NCBI RefSeq assembly: GCF_000378385.1
Contig: NZ_KB899669.1
Coordinates: forward strand, 43,487-107,486
Reading direction: 5' to 3'
Source: Paenibacillus daejeonensis DSM 15491
GTDB lineage: Bacteria; Bacillota; Bacilli; Paenibacillales; Paenibacillaceae
Length of the DNA stretch: 64,000 nucleotides
Both the position numbers and the translations under genes were made by a program. The notes beneath the pieces are model-generated. The model saw only the letters and a list, made by a program, of their open reading frames with translations. It searched no databases and had not been told where the DNA came from. Positions 43,231 through 51,719 of the stretch are shown here, in pieces (position 1 is the first letter of the stretch; every line of letters begins with the position of its first letter).

Positions 43231-44160
43231 ATGAAAGCAGATATCAGCCGGGCATCGCTGCCGGTGTTCGAAGCGCTCGCCAGCGAAGTTCGTTTGAATA
43301 TCATACGCCTGCTCGCCGAACGGGGTCCGATGCACAACAAGGAAATCGCCGCGGCACTGGGGCTTAGCGGCGCCATTATGACGATGCATGTAGGCAAGCT
43401 GGAAAAAGCAGGCCTCATCCGCTCGCAAATGGAGCGCAAGGGCGGCAGTACCTACAAGTATTGCACGCTTGTCGTAGAGCATTTGTCCGTCGAGTTTCCT
43501 CATACCTCCCAGCCTGAGAAGCGCTCGGTCTATGAGCATGCGATTCCGGTTGGACATTATACCGATATCGAAGCGTGGCCAACCTGTGGTTTGGCTGCCC
43601 TCGACAAAATGATCGGTCAGTATGACGATCCGAGATATTTTTTTGAACCCGAGCGTACACAGGCGCACTTAATCTGGTTCAGCAGGGGGTATGTGGAGTA
43701 TAAACTGCCCAATTACCTGCTGCACGGCCAACAGGCCGAAGAAATTGAGGTCTCGTTCGAGATCGGCTCGGAGGCTCCGGGTTACAATGATCAGTGGCCA
43801 TCAGACATTGCTTTTACATTAAATCATACGCTGCTTGGTCAATGGACGAGCCCTGGCGATTACGGAGATACCCGCGGGCGTCTCACGCCTGATTGGTGGA
43901 CGAGCGATAAGAACCAGTACGGTCTGCTCAAGAGCCTCCGGATTACGGGGGAAGGGACGTTTATCGACGGCCAGCAAATATCCTCTGTCACCATCAGAGA
44001 CATCGAGCTTGACCGCAATCAATGGACCTTCCGATTCGAAGTGCCGCAGTCAGCCGCTCATGTAGGCGGATTGACGCTGTACGGCCGCGGATTCGGCAAT
44101 TATGACCAAGACATCGTGTTTCGTATGTATTACAAGGAAGGGAAGCAACAACAACTATGA
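43231..44160 (+). CDS. ArsR-family transcriptional regulator with long C-terminal domain
   Basis: The 309-residue protein has an N-terminal winged helix (residues 5-80: FEALASEVRLNIIRLLAERG and LSGAIMTMHVGKLEKAGLI) and a 220-residue beta-rich C-terminal region with no sequence feature I recognise, much longer than the usual 100-residue ArsR protein. The length fits the COG4189-like group. I chose ATG 43231 because AAGGGAG lies eight bases upstream; upstream in-frame codons lack a site. Its TGA overlaps the ATG of the AraC regulator, so the two are coupled. Ligand unknown. Confidence 0.85.
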   Translation: MKADISRASLPVFEALASEVRLNIIRLLAERGPMHNKEIAAALGLSGAIMTMHVGKLEKAGLIRSQMERKGGSTYKYCTLVVEHLSVEFPHTSQPEKRSVYEHAIPVGHYTDIEAWPTCGLAALDKMIGQYDDPRYFFEPERTQAHLIWFSRGYVEYKLPNYLLHGQQAEEIEVSFEIGSEAPGYNDQWPSDIAFTLNHTLLGQWTSPGDYGDTRGRLTPDWWTSDKNQYGLLKSLRITGEGTFIDGQQISSVTIRDIELDRNQWTFRFEVPQSAAHVGGLTLYGRGFGNYDQDIVFRMYYKEGKQQQL

Positions 44161-45026
44161 GTATATCGACCGACACGCCTCTTCTGACCTTTCTTGCCCC
44201 GCCCATGCCCTATCTGATTGATGCCGAGCTTCGGACTTACGAGGCTGGCGAGTCACATCCGGGACGAACGAAACGGGGCACCTTTGACTTGCTTTATGTG
44301 AGGGAAGGGACGCTGCATCTGCAAGAGGACAATTTCCGGATGGACGTGGAGGCTGGACAATACGTCATCCTGCGGCCGGACCGGCGTCATCACAGCAGCC
44401 AGGCTTGCGGAGTCAAGACGGTATTCGAGTGGCTGCACTTCCAGACGGCTGGCGAATGGGAGGAGCGAGGTTCTGCCGATACCCACGAAGATACGCTGCG
44501 GGGCGACCATTACCTCTATGCGCTTCATCTGCCCAAGCTGGCCCGAATCCGGGAAGCGCAGCGGGCGGCTGAGCTCATGCACCAGCTGAGGGATGCAGCG
44601 GAGGGCTCGGAGCAGACCGCGTTCTGGCAGCGTCAGCAGGGGTTTCAACTCCTGCTTCAGCTACTGGATGAGGAGTGGCGGGCCAATGATGCTCCAACCT
44701 CGCTCGGTGTGGCCGAACGGGCAGCTTCCTATTTGAAGCGGCTGTACCGCAGTCAGATCAGCAATAGTCAGCTCGGAAGCGAGCTGGGATTGCATCCCAA
44801 CTATATTGCCCGCTGCATGCTGGAGGTATACGGCTTCACGCCCCAACAATTCCTGCTGCTGTACCGGATGGATCAGGCCAAGCTGTTGCTGGTCAAAACG
44901 GATTATCCGGTGGCCCGCGTAGCCGAAGAGACGGGTTTTCGCCAGACGCCTCATTTCTCGCGTACCTTCTCGGAGCACGCTGGCCTGTCTCCGCTGCAAT
45001 ACCGCAAACAGTTTACGGACCGCTAA
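44157..45026 (+). CDS. AraC-family transcriptional regulator
   Basis: The 289-residue protein has an N-terminal cupin-like arm (FDLLYVREGTLHLQ, YVILRPDRRHH) and a C-terminal AraC domain (LGLHPNYIARCMLEVYG and GFRQTPHFSRTFSEHAG). Its start overlaps the stop of the ArsR gene by four bases, indicating co-translation of two regulators. A terminator follows 18 bases after the stop. The target genes are not evident; neither neighbour is clearly a catabolic operon. Confidence 0.9.
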   Translation: MSISTDTPLLTFLAPPMPYLIDAELRTYEAGESHPGRTKRGTFDLLYVREGTLHLQEDNFRMDVEAGQYVILRPDRRHHSSQACGVKTVFEWLHFQTAGEWEERGSADTHEDTLRGDHYLYALHLPKLARIREAQRAAELMHQLRDAAEGSEQTAFWQRQQGFQLLLQLLDEEWRANDAPTSLGVAERAASYLKRLYRSQISNSQLGSELGLHPNYIARCMLEVYGFTPQQFLLLYRMDQAKLLLVKTDYPVARVAEETGFRQTPHFSRTFSEHAGLSPLQYRKQFTDR

Positions 45027-45043
45027 TCACCTGAACGATAATC

Positions 45044-45077
45044 AAGCTCGCATCCTGGAGGAGGCGAGCTTTTTTTA
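45044..45077 (+). terminator. Rho-independent terminator after the ArsR/AraC pair
   Basis: AAGCTCGC pairs with GCGAGCTT around a twelve-base loop and runs into a T tract. Confidence 0.85.
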
Positions 45078-45167
45078 GTTTTATCAGGTTATTGGATTGG
45101 AGCTTGCGGGCGTCGTCAAAGGACGGCGTAGTCGGAACATATGCCCCCTATCCATCCGAGTTGCCGT

Positions 45168-45995
45168 TTAGAAATTAAAGTTATCCGGATCCGGTCCGAA
45201 GCGGCGGTTCTGATTAAGCCCGTTGATCCACTCCATCTCCTCCTGGGTCAGAGAGAAGTCGAAGATATTGGCGTTTTCCTTGATCCGCTCTTCATGGGTC
45301 GACTTGGGAATGGTGATCACGCCATGCTGCAGATCCCAGCGCAGGACGATTTGGGCTGCCGTTTTATCGTACTTATCGGCGAGCTCCTGCAATACCGGCA
45401 GGTCCAGATTCCCTTGCATGAGTGGACTCCAGGCTTCCAGCTGAATTTTATTTTCCCGGCAATAGGCTCGCAGCGGTTCTTGGGTGAGCAGCGGATGGAA
45501 CTCGACCTGGTTCACCATAGGGCACACTTCGCAGCTGCCCATCAGATCGATAAGGTGATGCACTTGGAAGTTGCTGACACCGATGGCCCGGACCAGCCCA
45601 TTGTTATAGAGCTTCTCCATTGCCCGCCAGGTATCCTTGTACTTGCCTTTGACCGGCCAGTGAATGAGGAGCAGATCCACGTACTCCAATCCCAGCTTTT
45701 GATTGCTGTTCTCGAAGGCAGCGAGCGCCTCTTCGTATCCTTGATCAGAGTTGAAGATTTTGGTCGTCACAAAAATCTCATCCCGGGGAACGCCACTATT
45801 GCGGATGCCGTCGCCTACGCCGGCTTCGTTTTTGTAGGCTGCAGCTGTGTCAATACTCCGGTAGCCATGGCGAATCGCAGCCTCAACCGATTGGACCACC
45901 TCATTGCCATCCTCGACCTTCCACACGCCCAGTCCCAGCCATGGCATCTTCACGCCGTTGTTTAGTGTAGTGTAATCTGCTATGGATTGTGTCAT
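45168..45995 (-). CDS. Aldo/keto reductase (AKR5-like, YvgN/YtbE group)
   Basis: The 275-residue TIM-barrel enzyme reduces aldehydes with NADPH. The catalytic tetrad positions are visible: Asp and Tyr in SIDTAAAYKNE, Lys in VTTKIF and His in LLIHWP; the C-terminal cofactor segment is VITIPKSTHEERIKEN. The ATG follows GGAGGAGGAG. It stands alone between a terminator-closed regulator pair and the DUF2087 gene. Physiological substrate unknown; methylglyoxal and similar aldehydes are typical for relatives. Confidence 0.93.
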   Translation of the reverse strand: MTQSIADYTTLNNGVKMPWLGLGVWKVEDGNEVVQSVEAAIRHGYRSIDTAAAYKNEAGVGDGIRNSGVPRDEIFVTTKIFNSDQGYEEALAAFENSNQKLGLEYVDLLLIHWPVKGKYKDTWRAMEKLYNNGLVRAIGVSNFQVHHLIDLMGSCEVCPMVNQVEFHPLLTQEPLRAYCRENKIQLEAWSPLMQGNLDLPVLQELADKYDKTAAQIVLRWDLQHGVITIPKSTHEERIKENANIFDFSLTQEEMEWINGLNQNRRFGPDPDNFNF

Positions 45996-46131
45996 TGTAA
46001 CTCCTCCTCCACGTTTTCACGGCTTACAGCCCACGCTGCAGTCGACTTTCTTTTATATACCCCGATTTCTTTTGTTTCAACACGTTCTCACATATCACTT
46101 GGGACATGAATCATGAGCAGAGAAATAGACC

Positions 46132-46160
46132 TTGAATAAAACCAAACAAAATTATATAAT
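46132..46160 (+). promoter_or_regulatory. Sigma-A promoter for the DUF2087 gene
   Basis: TTGAAT (46132-46137) and TATAAT (46155-46160) are separated by 17 bases in an AT-rich stretch, 34 bases before the start codon. Confidence 0.65.
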
Positions 46161-46193
46161 GTCTATAAAATAATCAAACAAAAGCAGGAAGTG

Positions 46194-46967
46194 ATGGATT
46201 TGGAGTTGTCAGAACGCTTCTGGACGGTTTCATTGGAGACGCTTAAGAGGGGCTTTGATTATGATGAAATAGACGAGACGTATATCTGTTTGATCTGTGG
46301 TGAAGCGTACGCCGATGGTATGATCTATCCGCATGATGGACAGCTGCTGGAGGCCCGCCGCAGCGTCCGGGTGCACGTGGAGCAAGAACATGGGTCCATG
46401 CTTAGCTATTTGCTAAGTCTAGACAAAAAGGCAACCGGTCTAACGGATTTGCAGAAGGAACTGATCGCCTCGTTTGCCGCGGGACTAAGTGATGCGGACA
46501 TCGTGAAGCAAGCAGGCAGCGGTACGACCTCGACCATTCGCAACCACCGTTTTGCCATGAAGGAACGGGCCAAGCAAGCGCGATTGTATCTCACCATTAT
46601 GGAATTGTTGGAGGAGTCTGCCGAGGGAACAACCCGATTCTTGCCCATTCACCGGACGGCCACCCAAGTGGATGAGCGCTACGCGCTGACGGTGGAGGAG
46701 TACGATGCACTGATTCGCAAATATTTTCCCCAGGGTCCCGGCAGCACGATCACCGGCTTTCCCCGCAAAGAGAAGCGCAAACTGGCGATTCTCCGCCATA
46801 TCACTGGCCGATTCGAGCGGCAGCGACAGTACACGGAGAAGGAAGTCAATGAGATTCTCAAGGGTGTCTACCCGGAGGACCACGTCACCTTGCGCCGCTA
46901 TATGATCGAGTACGGGTTCATGGACCGCAACGACGATGGTAGTGCGTATTGGCTTAAAAACAAATAG
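46194..46967 (+). CDS. DUF2087 domain protein with zinc-ribbon-like and helix-turn-helix N-terminal half
   Basis: The 257-residue protein starts with a possible metal-binding segment (CLICGEAY, then HVEQEHG), has a central helix-turn-helix-like stretch (LTDLQKELIASFAAGLSDAD, then STIRNHRFAMKERAKQA) and ends in a DUF2087 domain (about 190-257: FPRKEKRKLAILRHI, YMIEYGFMDR). It is probably a DNA-binding regulator. ATG 46194 is given; GTG 46191 and TTG 46200 are in frame, and AGGAA at 46186 fits the TTG best. It precedes a GIY-YIG-like gene, with a dispersed repeat between. Confidence 0.78.
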   Translation: MDLELSERFWTVSLETLKRGFDYDEIDETYICLICGEAYADGMIYPHDGQLLEARRSVRVHVEQEHGSMLSYLLSLDKKATGLTDLQKELIASFAAGLSDADIVKQAGSGTTSTIRNHRFAMKERAKQARLYLTIMELLEESAEGTTRFLPIHRTATQVDERYALTVEEYDALIRKYFPQGPGSTITGFPRKEKRKLAILRHITGRFERQRQYTEKEVNEILKGVYPEDHVTLRRYMIEYGFMDRNDDGSAYWLKNK

Positions 46968-46982
46968 CCGCAGGCTCGCAGG

Positions 46983-47144
46983 TGCTCTCAAAATAAAGCC
47001 TACGGTCACGGATCGATCTTACGATCGCTGTTGTCCCCAGATTTCTTGATTTTCTAACCGCTCTAGCGGTTGAAATCCGGGGACAAAGGCGAGCGCTTCG
47101 CTTCTCCAGATTCGATTCCGTGCCTCTTCGGCCTTTTGAGAGCA
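46983..47144 (-). repeat. Dispersed structured repeat, copy 3
   Basis: This copy lies in the minus orientation. Its ends GCTCTCAAAA and TTTTGAGAGC are perfectly complementary over ten bases, although the sequence differs from the flanks of the other copies. Inside, reading the minus strand: GCACGGAATCGAATCTGG, GCGAAGCGCTCGC, GTCCCCGGATTTC pairing with GAAATCTGGGGAC around ACCGCTAGAGCGGT, then CGATC-GTAA-GATCG and TCCGTGACCGTAGGC. It separates the DUF2087 and GIY-YIG genes and is antisense to their transcription. Confidence 0.85.
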
Positions 47145-47194
47145 AACTGATAGCCTTAGACTTTCGTTTTTTCGAAAAAAGGAGGAAAATGGAA

Positions 47195-47581
47195 ATGGAA
47201 CGGAGAAAACAACTGGTAGCCGAATACCAGCAGCAAAAACGAGAGATGGGCATCTATGAAATCGTCAATACGACGAGCGGGAGGCGGTATGTGGCCATCA
47301 GTCCGACGCTGCAATCCGTATGGGGCAAGGAGCAATTTGTATTATCGATGGGATCGCATGTGAACAAAGAGCTCCAGCACGACTGGAAGACGCTCGGCGC
47401 GGAGCAGTTCGAGTTCCGAGTCGTAGAGGCTCTGAAATTGGGGGACGACATCCGCAATGACTATAAGGATGTGAAGACGGCTGAAGGCGCGTTTGATCGT
47501 CTTGCCGGTGATGCTTACAAACGCAAACTGGAAGCGATGCTGGAGCACCATAAAACACAGAGTGAATCACCGTTGTACTAG
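47195..47581 (+). CDS. GIY-YIG-like family protein
   Basis: The 128-residue protein has a basic N-terminal helix, then MGIYEIVNTTSGRRYVAIS, which resembles the GIY...YVG pair of GIY-YIG domains (here YVA in place of the second triplet), and a long C-terminal helical part with charged residues. The altered second triplet leaves nuclease activity uncertain. I chose ATG 47195, nine bases after AAGGAGG; ATG 47189 is too close, and the frame further upstream lies in the repeat. It is often seen next to DUF2087 proteins. Role unknown. Confidence 0.72.
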   Translation: MERRKQLVAEYQQQKREMGIYEIVNTTSGRRYVAISPTLQSVWGKEQFVLSMGSHVNKELQHDWKTLGAEQFEFRVVEALKLGDDIRNDYKDVKTAEGAFDRLAGDAYKRKLEAMLEHHKTQSESPLY

Positions 47582-47596
47582 GGAAGAGGGGATGCA

Positions 47597-48061
47597 ATGA
47601 GCGGACAAAGCAATGTGAGGCAGGCAAGCCTGGCGGACATTCCGGTGGTGGCGCCTTTGTTTGACCGGTATCGGATGTTCTATGGTCAAGCTTCGAATGT
47701 GGAGGGAGCCGCTGCCTATTTGCAGGCGCGCACGGAACAGGGCGAGTCTGTCATTCTGATGGCTGTAGCACAGGAGGGGGAGCAGGTGGCCGGCTTTGTG
47801 CAGCTGTACCCTTCGTTCTCATCGATTTCCATGCGTAGTACCTGGATCTTGAATGACTTGTACGTTGATGAGGCGTTCCGGCAGCGTGGCGTTGCCAGGC
47901 AGCTGATGGAAGCGGCCCGCGTATATGCCGAGCAGACTGGCGCCAAGGGGTTGGGGCTCTCGACAGCCAAGGACAATTACACCGCTCAACGCTTGTACGA
48001 GTCGCTCGGCTATGAGCGGGATGAAGCGTTTTTGCATTATAGTTATCAGATAAAGAACTAA
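47597..48061 (+). CDS. GNAT-family N-acetyltransferase
   Basis: The 154-residue protein has the GNAT acetyl-CoA binding motif (LNDLYVDEAFRQRGVARQLM) in the usual place and the C-terminal YESLGYERD segment. It should acetylate a small molecule or protein amine. ATG 47597 follows AAGAGGGGA. It follows the GIY-YIG-like gene by 15 bases, so the two may share a transcript. Substrate unknown. Confidence 0.9.
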   Translation: MSGQSNVRQASLADIPVVAPLFDRYRMFYGQASNVEGAAAYLQARTEQGESVILMAVAQEGEQVAGFVQLYPSFSSISMRSTWILNDLYVDEAFRQRGVARQLMEAARVYAEQTGAKGLGLSTAKDNYTAQRLYESLGYERDEAFLHYSYQIKN

Positions 48062-48090
48062 GCTGCTGCCTTGCGATCCCATTCATTCAA

Positions 48091-48136
48091 GTCAAGCCCC
48101 GTGTGCAGGTCGCCTGCAGACGGGGCTTATTGACGT
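48091..48136. terminator. Bidirectional hairpin between convergent genes
   Basis: AAGCCCCGTGTGCAGG pairs with CCTGCAGACGGGGCTT, with the outer GTCAA/TTGAC extending the stem. It serves the GNAT gene on one side and the solute-binding gene ending at 48146 on the other. Confidence 0.8.
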
Positions 48137-48145
48137 GTCTCGTCG

Positions 48146-49705
48146 TTAGGAGCCGAAGCCGAGCTCTTGCAGTTGAGTCATGGCGGAATCGACAAAGGTG
48201 CTATAATTCATCGACGTTTCCAGCGTCTGGAGGAAATCATCGTATTCGTCTAGTGGACGCTTGCTATAGACGAACTTGGCCAGCTCCTCCTCGATGTAAC
48301 GGGTGGCGTCTGCTTGATTGAAGCCGTCCGGGTTATCGATGAAGCCGTCCAGCACCTCAATGCGGGGCTGGTCTGCAGCAAAGGTAATGTAATCCGACTG
48401 GGCAGCGAATTTGGCCTGAAGATAGTCCATCTCGGGCCGCCCGGTGAACTGGTACAGCCAGGAATGACCGACATCGCCCGACTGCTCTGTCATCTGAGGG
48501 ACGCCGCCCTCGAGCGTATAGTGGACATCCTCGACTCCGAATTGGACGAGCATTGAGCCGCCGTCCGGGTCTGAGACGTAGTTCAGCAGGTCAAACACGC
48601 GCTGCAGCTTCTCCGGCTGTTTTTCCAGCGCCTTGGGAATCGCGTATCGTCCGGGGCTGGCACCAATGTCCCATGCTCCATCGTAGCGTCCAGCCGGGCC
48701 TTCGGGTGCTTCGATCTGGATCCACTCTGCATTCGGATTAACGGTCTGAATCTGCTCAACGAACTGCTCCTTGGTCATATTGGGCCAATCGATGTAGATA
48801 ATACCGGCTTGCCCCTTGATGGCCTTCTCCTGATGCTGGAGGCCGCTGTTGGCGAGCAGCTCGGGGTCTACCGCGCCAGTGCTGATCATATCGCGGATGA
48901 AGGCCAGCGCTTCCCGCATCGCCGGGTCATACAGAGAGTTGACGACTGTACCGTCCTTCTCGTAGAAGTTGCCGGGCATACCGACCCCATAGCTGCCGAA
49001 TACCGGCGCGAAGGCGCCCAGCTTGCCCCCGGTCAGCCCCAGCGTATCCGGCTTGCCGTTGCCGTCGGGATCACCGGTTGTGAAGGCCTGGGCGACGGCG
49101 GACAGCTCTTCAATTGTCTGTGGCACCTCCAACCCGAGCGCATCCAGCCAGTCCTTGCGAATAAAGTACGTATTGTATGGCACCTGCGGCGATTTGGAGA
49201 TCGCATACACGTTGTTGCCGACGATGCCTTTCTTGAGACTATCCTCGCCTATGAAGTCCACTGTCTGTTGCAGCTGGTCGAGATATGGAGTCAGATCGAG
49301 CAGCAGCCCTTGCTTGGAGAATTGAAGCAATTGCTGCCGGTTGATCATGAACAGATCCGGAAAGTTGCCCGACGCCATCCGCACATTCAATTGGTTGCTG
49401 TAATCGTCGCCGGACGGATACACCGTAAGCGACAGATCGATGTTGAGCGCCTTGTCGAGCTCCTGCTTGATCTGATCCTTGTCGGGCGAAGGCAGGTTGT
49501 TGCCGCTTTCGATAATCTCCAGCTTGATCGGTTTTTGATTCGCAGTGCTGCTGGCCTGAGGCGGTGTATTATTTTCATTCACAGGCGCTCCGCCGCTGCC
49601 GTCATTTCCACCGGCACAACCTGCGAGCAGAGCGGTCATGAGGAGGAGTGCGGTCCAGCTTCTCGCACGTTTTCCGGTACGATGGACACGATTTGATTGT
49701 TGCAT
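48146..49705 (-). CDS. Extracellular solute-binding lipoprotein (LplA-like)
   Basis: The 519-residue lipoprotein has a basic N-terminus and a lipobox LLAGC with the lipidated cysteine at residue 30, followed by an Asn/Gly/Ser-rich linker and an SBP_bac_1-type fold (LFMINRQQLLQFSKQGL, NVYAISKSPQVPYNTYF). It should bind an oligosaccharide for the permeases at 49755-51565. The ATG follows AGGGGAT. It is the last gene of a minus-strand operon starting near 51650. It is not closely similar to the lipoprotein at 15193, which has a DUF3502-like tail. Confidence 0.92.
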   Translation of the reverse strand: MQQSNRVHRTGKRARSWTALLLMTALLAGCAGGNDGSGGAPVNENNTPPQASSTANQKPIKLEIIESGNNLPSPDKDQIKQELDKALNIDLSLTVYPSGDDYSNQLNVRMASGNFPDLFMINRQQLLQFSKQGLLLDLTPYLDQLQQTVDFIGEDSLKKGIVGNNVYAISKSPQVPYNTYFIRKDWLDALGLEVPQTIEELSAVAQAFTTGDPDGNGKPDTLGLTGGKLGAFAPVFGSYGVGMPGNFYEKDGTVVNSLYDPAMREALAFIRDMISTGAVDPELLANSGLQHQEKAIKGQAGIIYIDWPNMTKEQFVEQIQTVNPNAEWIQIEAPEGPAGRYDGAWDIGASPGRYAIPKALEKQPEKLQRVFDLLNYVSDPDGGSMLVQFGVEDVHYTLEGGVPQMTEQSGDVGHSWLYQFTGRPEMDYLQAKFAAQSDYITFAADQPRIEVLDGFIDNPDGFNQADATRYIEEELAKFVYSKRPLDEYDDFLQTLETSMNYSTFVDSAMTQLQELGFGS

Positions 49706-49754
49706 ATAGCTGATCCCCTTTCACGCCTATTAATAGAAGTCTGTAAAACAGCGG

Positions 49755-50615
49755 TTACCCCTTGATGGAACCGAGCAGCATGCCCTTGGTAAAGTGCTTC
49801 TGCAGGAACGGATAGATGACGATGACCGGCAGTGACGCGAGCATGACGGAGGCCATCTGCATCGTCTGAGTCGGCATCATGTTCTCAGCGTTCTCCAGCG
49901 GCTGCTGGCTCTGCATCAGAATCTCACGCACCACTACCTGGAGCGGGAAGAGCGTCCTGTCGGTGACGTAGAAGATGGCCTGGAAGAACTCGTTCCAGTG
50001 ACCGACCAGATAGAACAAGCCCACGGTCAGCAGCACCGGCACCGAGAGCGGCGTCACAATCTGCAGTAGAATCCGGAATTCCTTGGCACCGTCCATCCGT
50101 GCGGATTCGAACAGCTCCTCGGGCAGGCCTTCGAAGAAGCTTTTCATAATGAGGACATTGAAGCTCCACACGGCATTCGGAAGAATCATGGCCCAGACGC
50201 TGTCCAGCAGTCCCATGGACTTGACGATCAGATAGGTCGGGATGATCCCGCCGCTGAAGAGCAGGGTGAAGACGATCATGAGCAGAAACAGATGGCGTCC
50301 CGGCAAGTTTTTGCGGCTGAGCGGATAGGCCATCAGTGCAGTCAGCACAAGGTTGACGGCAGTGCCGACGACCGTAATAAAGATCGTGACCTGAAAGGCG
50401 CGCGGGATGTTCGATTCCGTTAGCAGCGTCTTGTAGGCCGAGAACGTAATTTCCCGAGGGAATAAGATGAAGCCGCCGTTGCGCAGCACCTCGCCGAAGG
50501 GTGTAATCGAGACGGAAACCACATACAGGATTGGCAGCACAGCAGCCAGGCCGCATAGTCCCAGGATGATGTAGACGAAGGTGTTAAACAGCTTGTCATC
50601 CAGGCCTCTTACCAT
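49755..50615 (-). CDS. ABC sugar importer permease, LplC type
   Basis: The 286-residue permease has six predicted helices, the EAA-type loop ESARMDGAKEFRILL and the C-terminal signature YPFLQKHFTKGMLLGSIKG. I chose ATG 50615 because GGGGGGAG precedes it; ATG 50630 lies upstream of that site. Its start overlaps the end of the LplB-type gene by seven bases, so the two are coupled. Confidence 0.92.
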   Translation of the reverse strand: MVRGLDDKLFNTFVYIILGLCGLAAVLPILYVVSVSITPFGEVLRNGGFILFPREITFSAYKTLLTESNIPRAFQVTIFITVVGTAVNLVLTALMAYPLSRKNLPGRHLFLLMIVFTLLFSGGIIPTYLIVKSMGLLDSVWAMILPNAVWSFNVLIMKSFFEGLPEELFESARMDGAKEFRILLQIVTPLSVPVLLTVGLFYLVGHWNEFFQAIFYVTDRTLFPLQVVVREILMQSQQPLENAENMMPTQTMQMASVMLASLPVIVIYPFLQKHFTKGMLLGSIKG

Positions 50616-51565
50616 ATGCCCTCCCCCCATCGCTTAGCCAACCCGTTGGCGCCGAGCACCAGAAGGAGACCGATTGAGGATTTGAACAGTCCGACGGCAG
50701 AGGCCAGACTGAAATTCATTTGCTGCAGACCGGTACGGTACACCCACGTATCGAGAATGTCGGCGACCGGGTACACTTGAATGTTGTAGAGGATATAGAT
50801 TTGGTCAAAGCCTGCGTCGAGCAGATGCCCAAGCTTCAGAATGAACAGCAGGATGATGATACTGCGAATACCCGGAAGTGTAATATGCCAGATCATCCGC
50901 AGCCGGGTGGCCCCATCCACCTTGGCAGCTTCATAGAGGGTGGGATCAATGCCAGACATGGCGGCCAGATAGATGATGGCTCCCCAGCCAAGATTCTGCC
51001 AGACCTCCGAGCCTACCAGAATGCTGCGAAAATAGTCCGTCGAGGTCAGGAACGGGATAGAGCTGCCGCCCGACTCAACGATCCAGCGGTTGATCAAGCC
51101 GCCATTCTGCGAGAACAACGACAGCAGAATGCCGAAGATGATCACCCAGGAGAGAAAATGGGGCATGTACGTGAGCGTCTGTACAAACGACTTGAGCCAG
51201 CGGAGCCGGCATTCATTGAGCAGCAATGCCAGCAGGATCGGCGGCAGTGTGCCCCATACCAGCTTGTAGAGGCTGATCAGCAGCGTGTTGGTCATCAGTT
51301 GGCCAAAGTAAGGTGATTGATAGAAATCTTGAAAGTGTTTGTACCACGGGTTGATCCAGGGGCTGCCTGTGATCCCCTCCATGATGGCAAAATCCTTGAA
51401 GGCAATGATAACCCCATACATCGGAAAGTAACGGAAGATGACAAAATACACGATGCCAGGCAGCAGCATCAGATAGAAAGCCCGGAAACGCCATAACGTC
51501 TTGGCGGTTGTCTGCCAGCGGGACGGCTGGAGGCTGGAAGCATCGGCTAGTCCCGGGGTCTGCAT
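50609..51565 (-). CDS. ABC sugar importer permease, LplB type
   Basis: The 318-residue permease has the family sequence FPMYGVIIAFKDF near residue 55, six predicted helices and the ATPase-contact loop EAAKVDGATRLRMI. I chose ATG 51565 because AAGGAGG lies seven bases upstream; the open frame to 51610 would run into the cre-like site. It is the first gene of the second importer operon. No ATPase gene is present, as with the first importer. Confidence 0.93.
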   Translation of the reverse strand: MQTPGLADASSLQPSRWQTTAKTLWRFRAFYLMLLPGIVYFVIFRYFPMYGVIIAFKDFAIMEGITGSPWINPWYKHFQDFYQSPYFGQLMTNTLLISLYKLVWGTLPPILLALLLNECRLRWLKSFVQTLTYMPHFLSWVIIFGILLSLFSQNGGLINRWIVESGGSSIPFLTSTDYFRSILVGSEVWQNLGWGAIIYLAAMSGIDPTLYEAAKVDGATRLRMIWHITLPGIRSIIILLFILKLGHLLDAGFDQIYILYNIQVYPVADILDTWVYRTGLQQMNFSLASAVGLFKSSIGLLLVLGANGLAKRWGEGIW

Positions 51566-51618
51566 AGAATCCCTCCTTACACCTAGAAGCGCAATCCATT
51601 CGGCGTGCACACCATAAT

Positions 51619-51632
51619 TGAATGCGCTTCCA
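51619..51632 (-). promoter_or_regulatory. Candidate cre (CcpA) site of the second importer operon
   Basis: Read on the minus strand, TGGAAGCGCATTCA matches the cre consensus at all but one position. It lies just downstream of the TATAAT at 51646-51651, where CcpA would block transcription. Confidence 0.7.
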
Positions 51633-51645
51633 TTTGTTGATTCTT

Positions 51646-51651
51646 ATTATA
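51646..51651 (-). promoter_or_regulatory. -10 box of the second importer operon
   Basis: TATAAT on the minus strand lies about 80 bases before the permease start. The -35 region is poor, which would fit a promoter that needs activation by the neighbouring YesN-type regulator. Confidence 0.5.
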
Positions 51652-51719
51652 CGAAGGATTCGGAAGGGCCGATATGCACAAAAACGTAAAAAGTGTATCA
51701 AATTCGAACGGAAAGCAGG

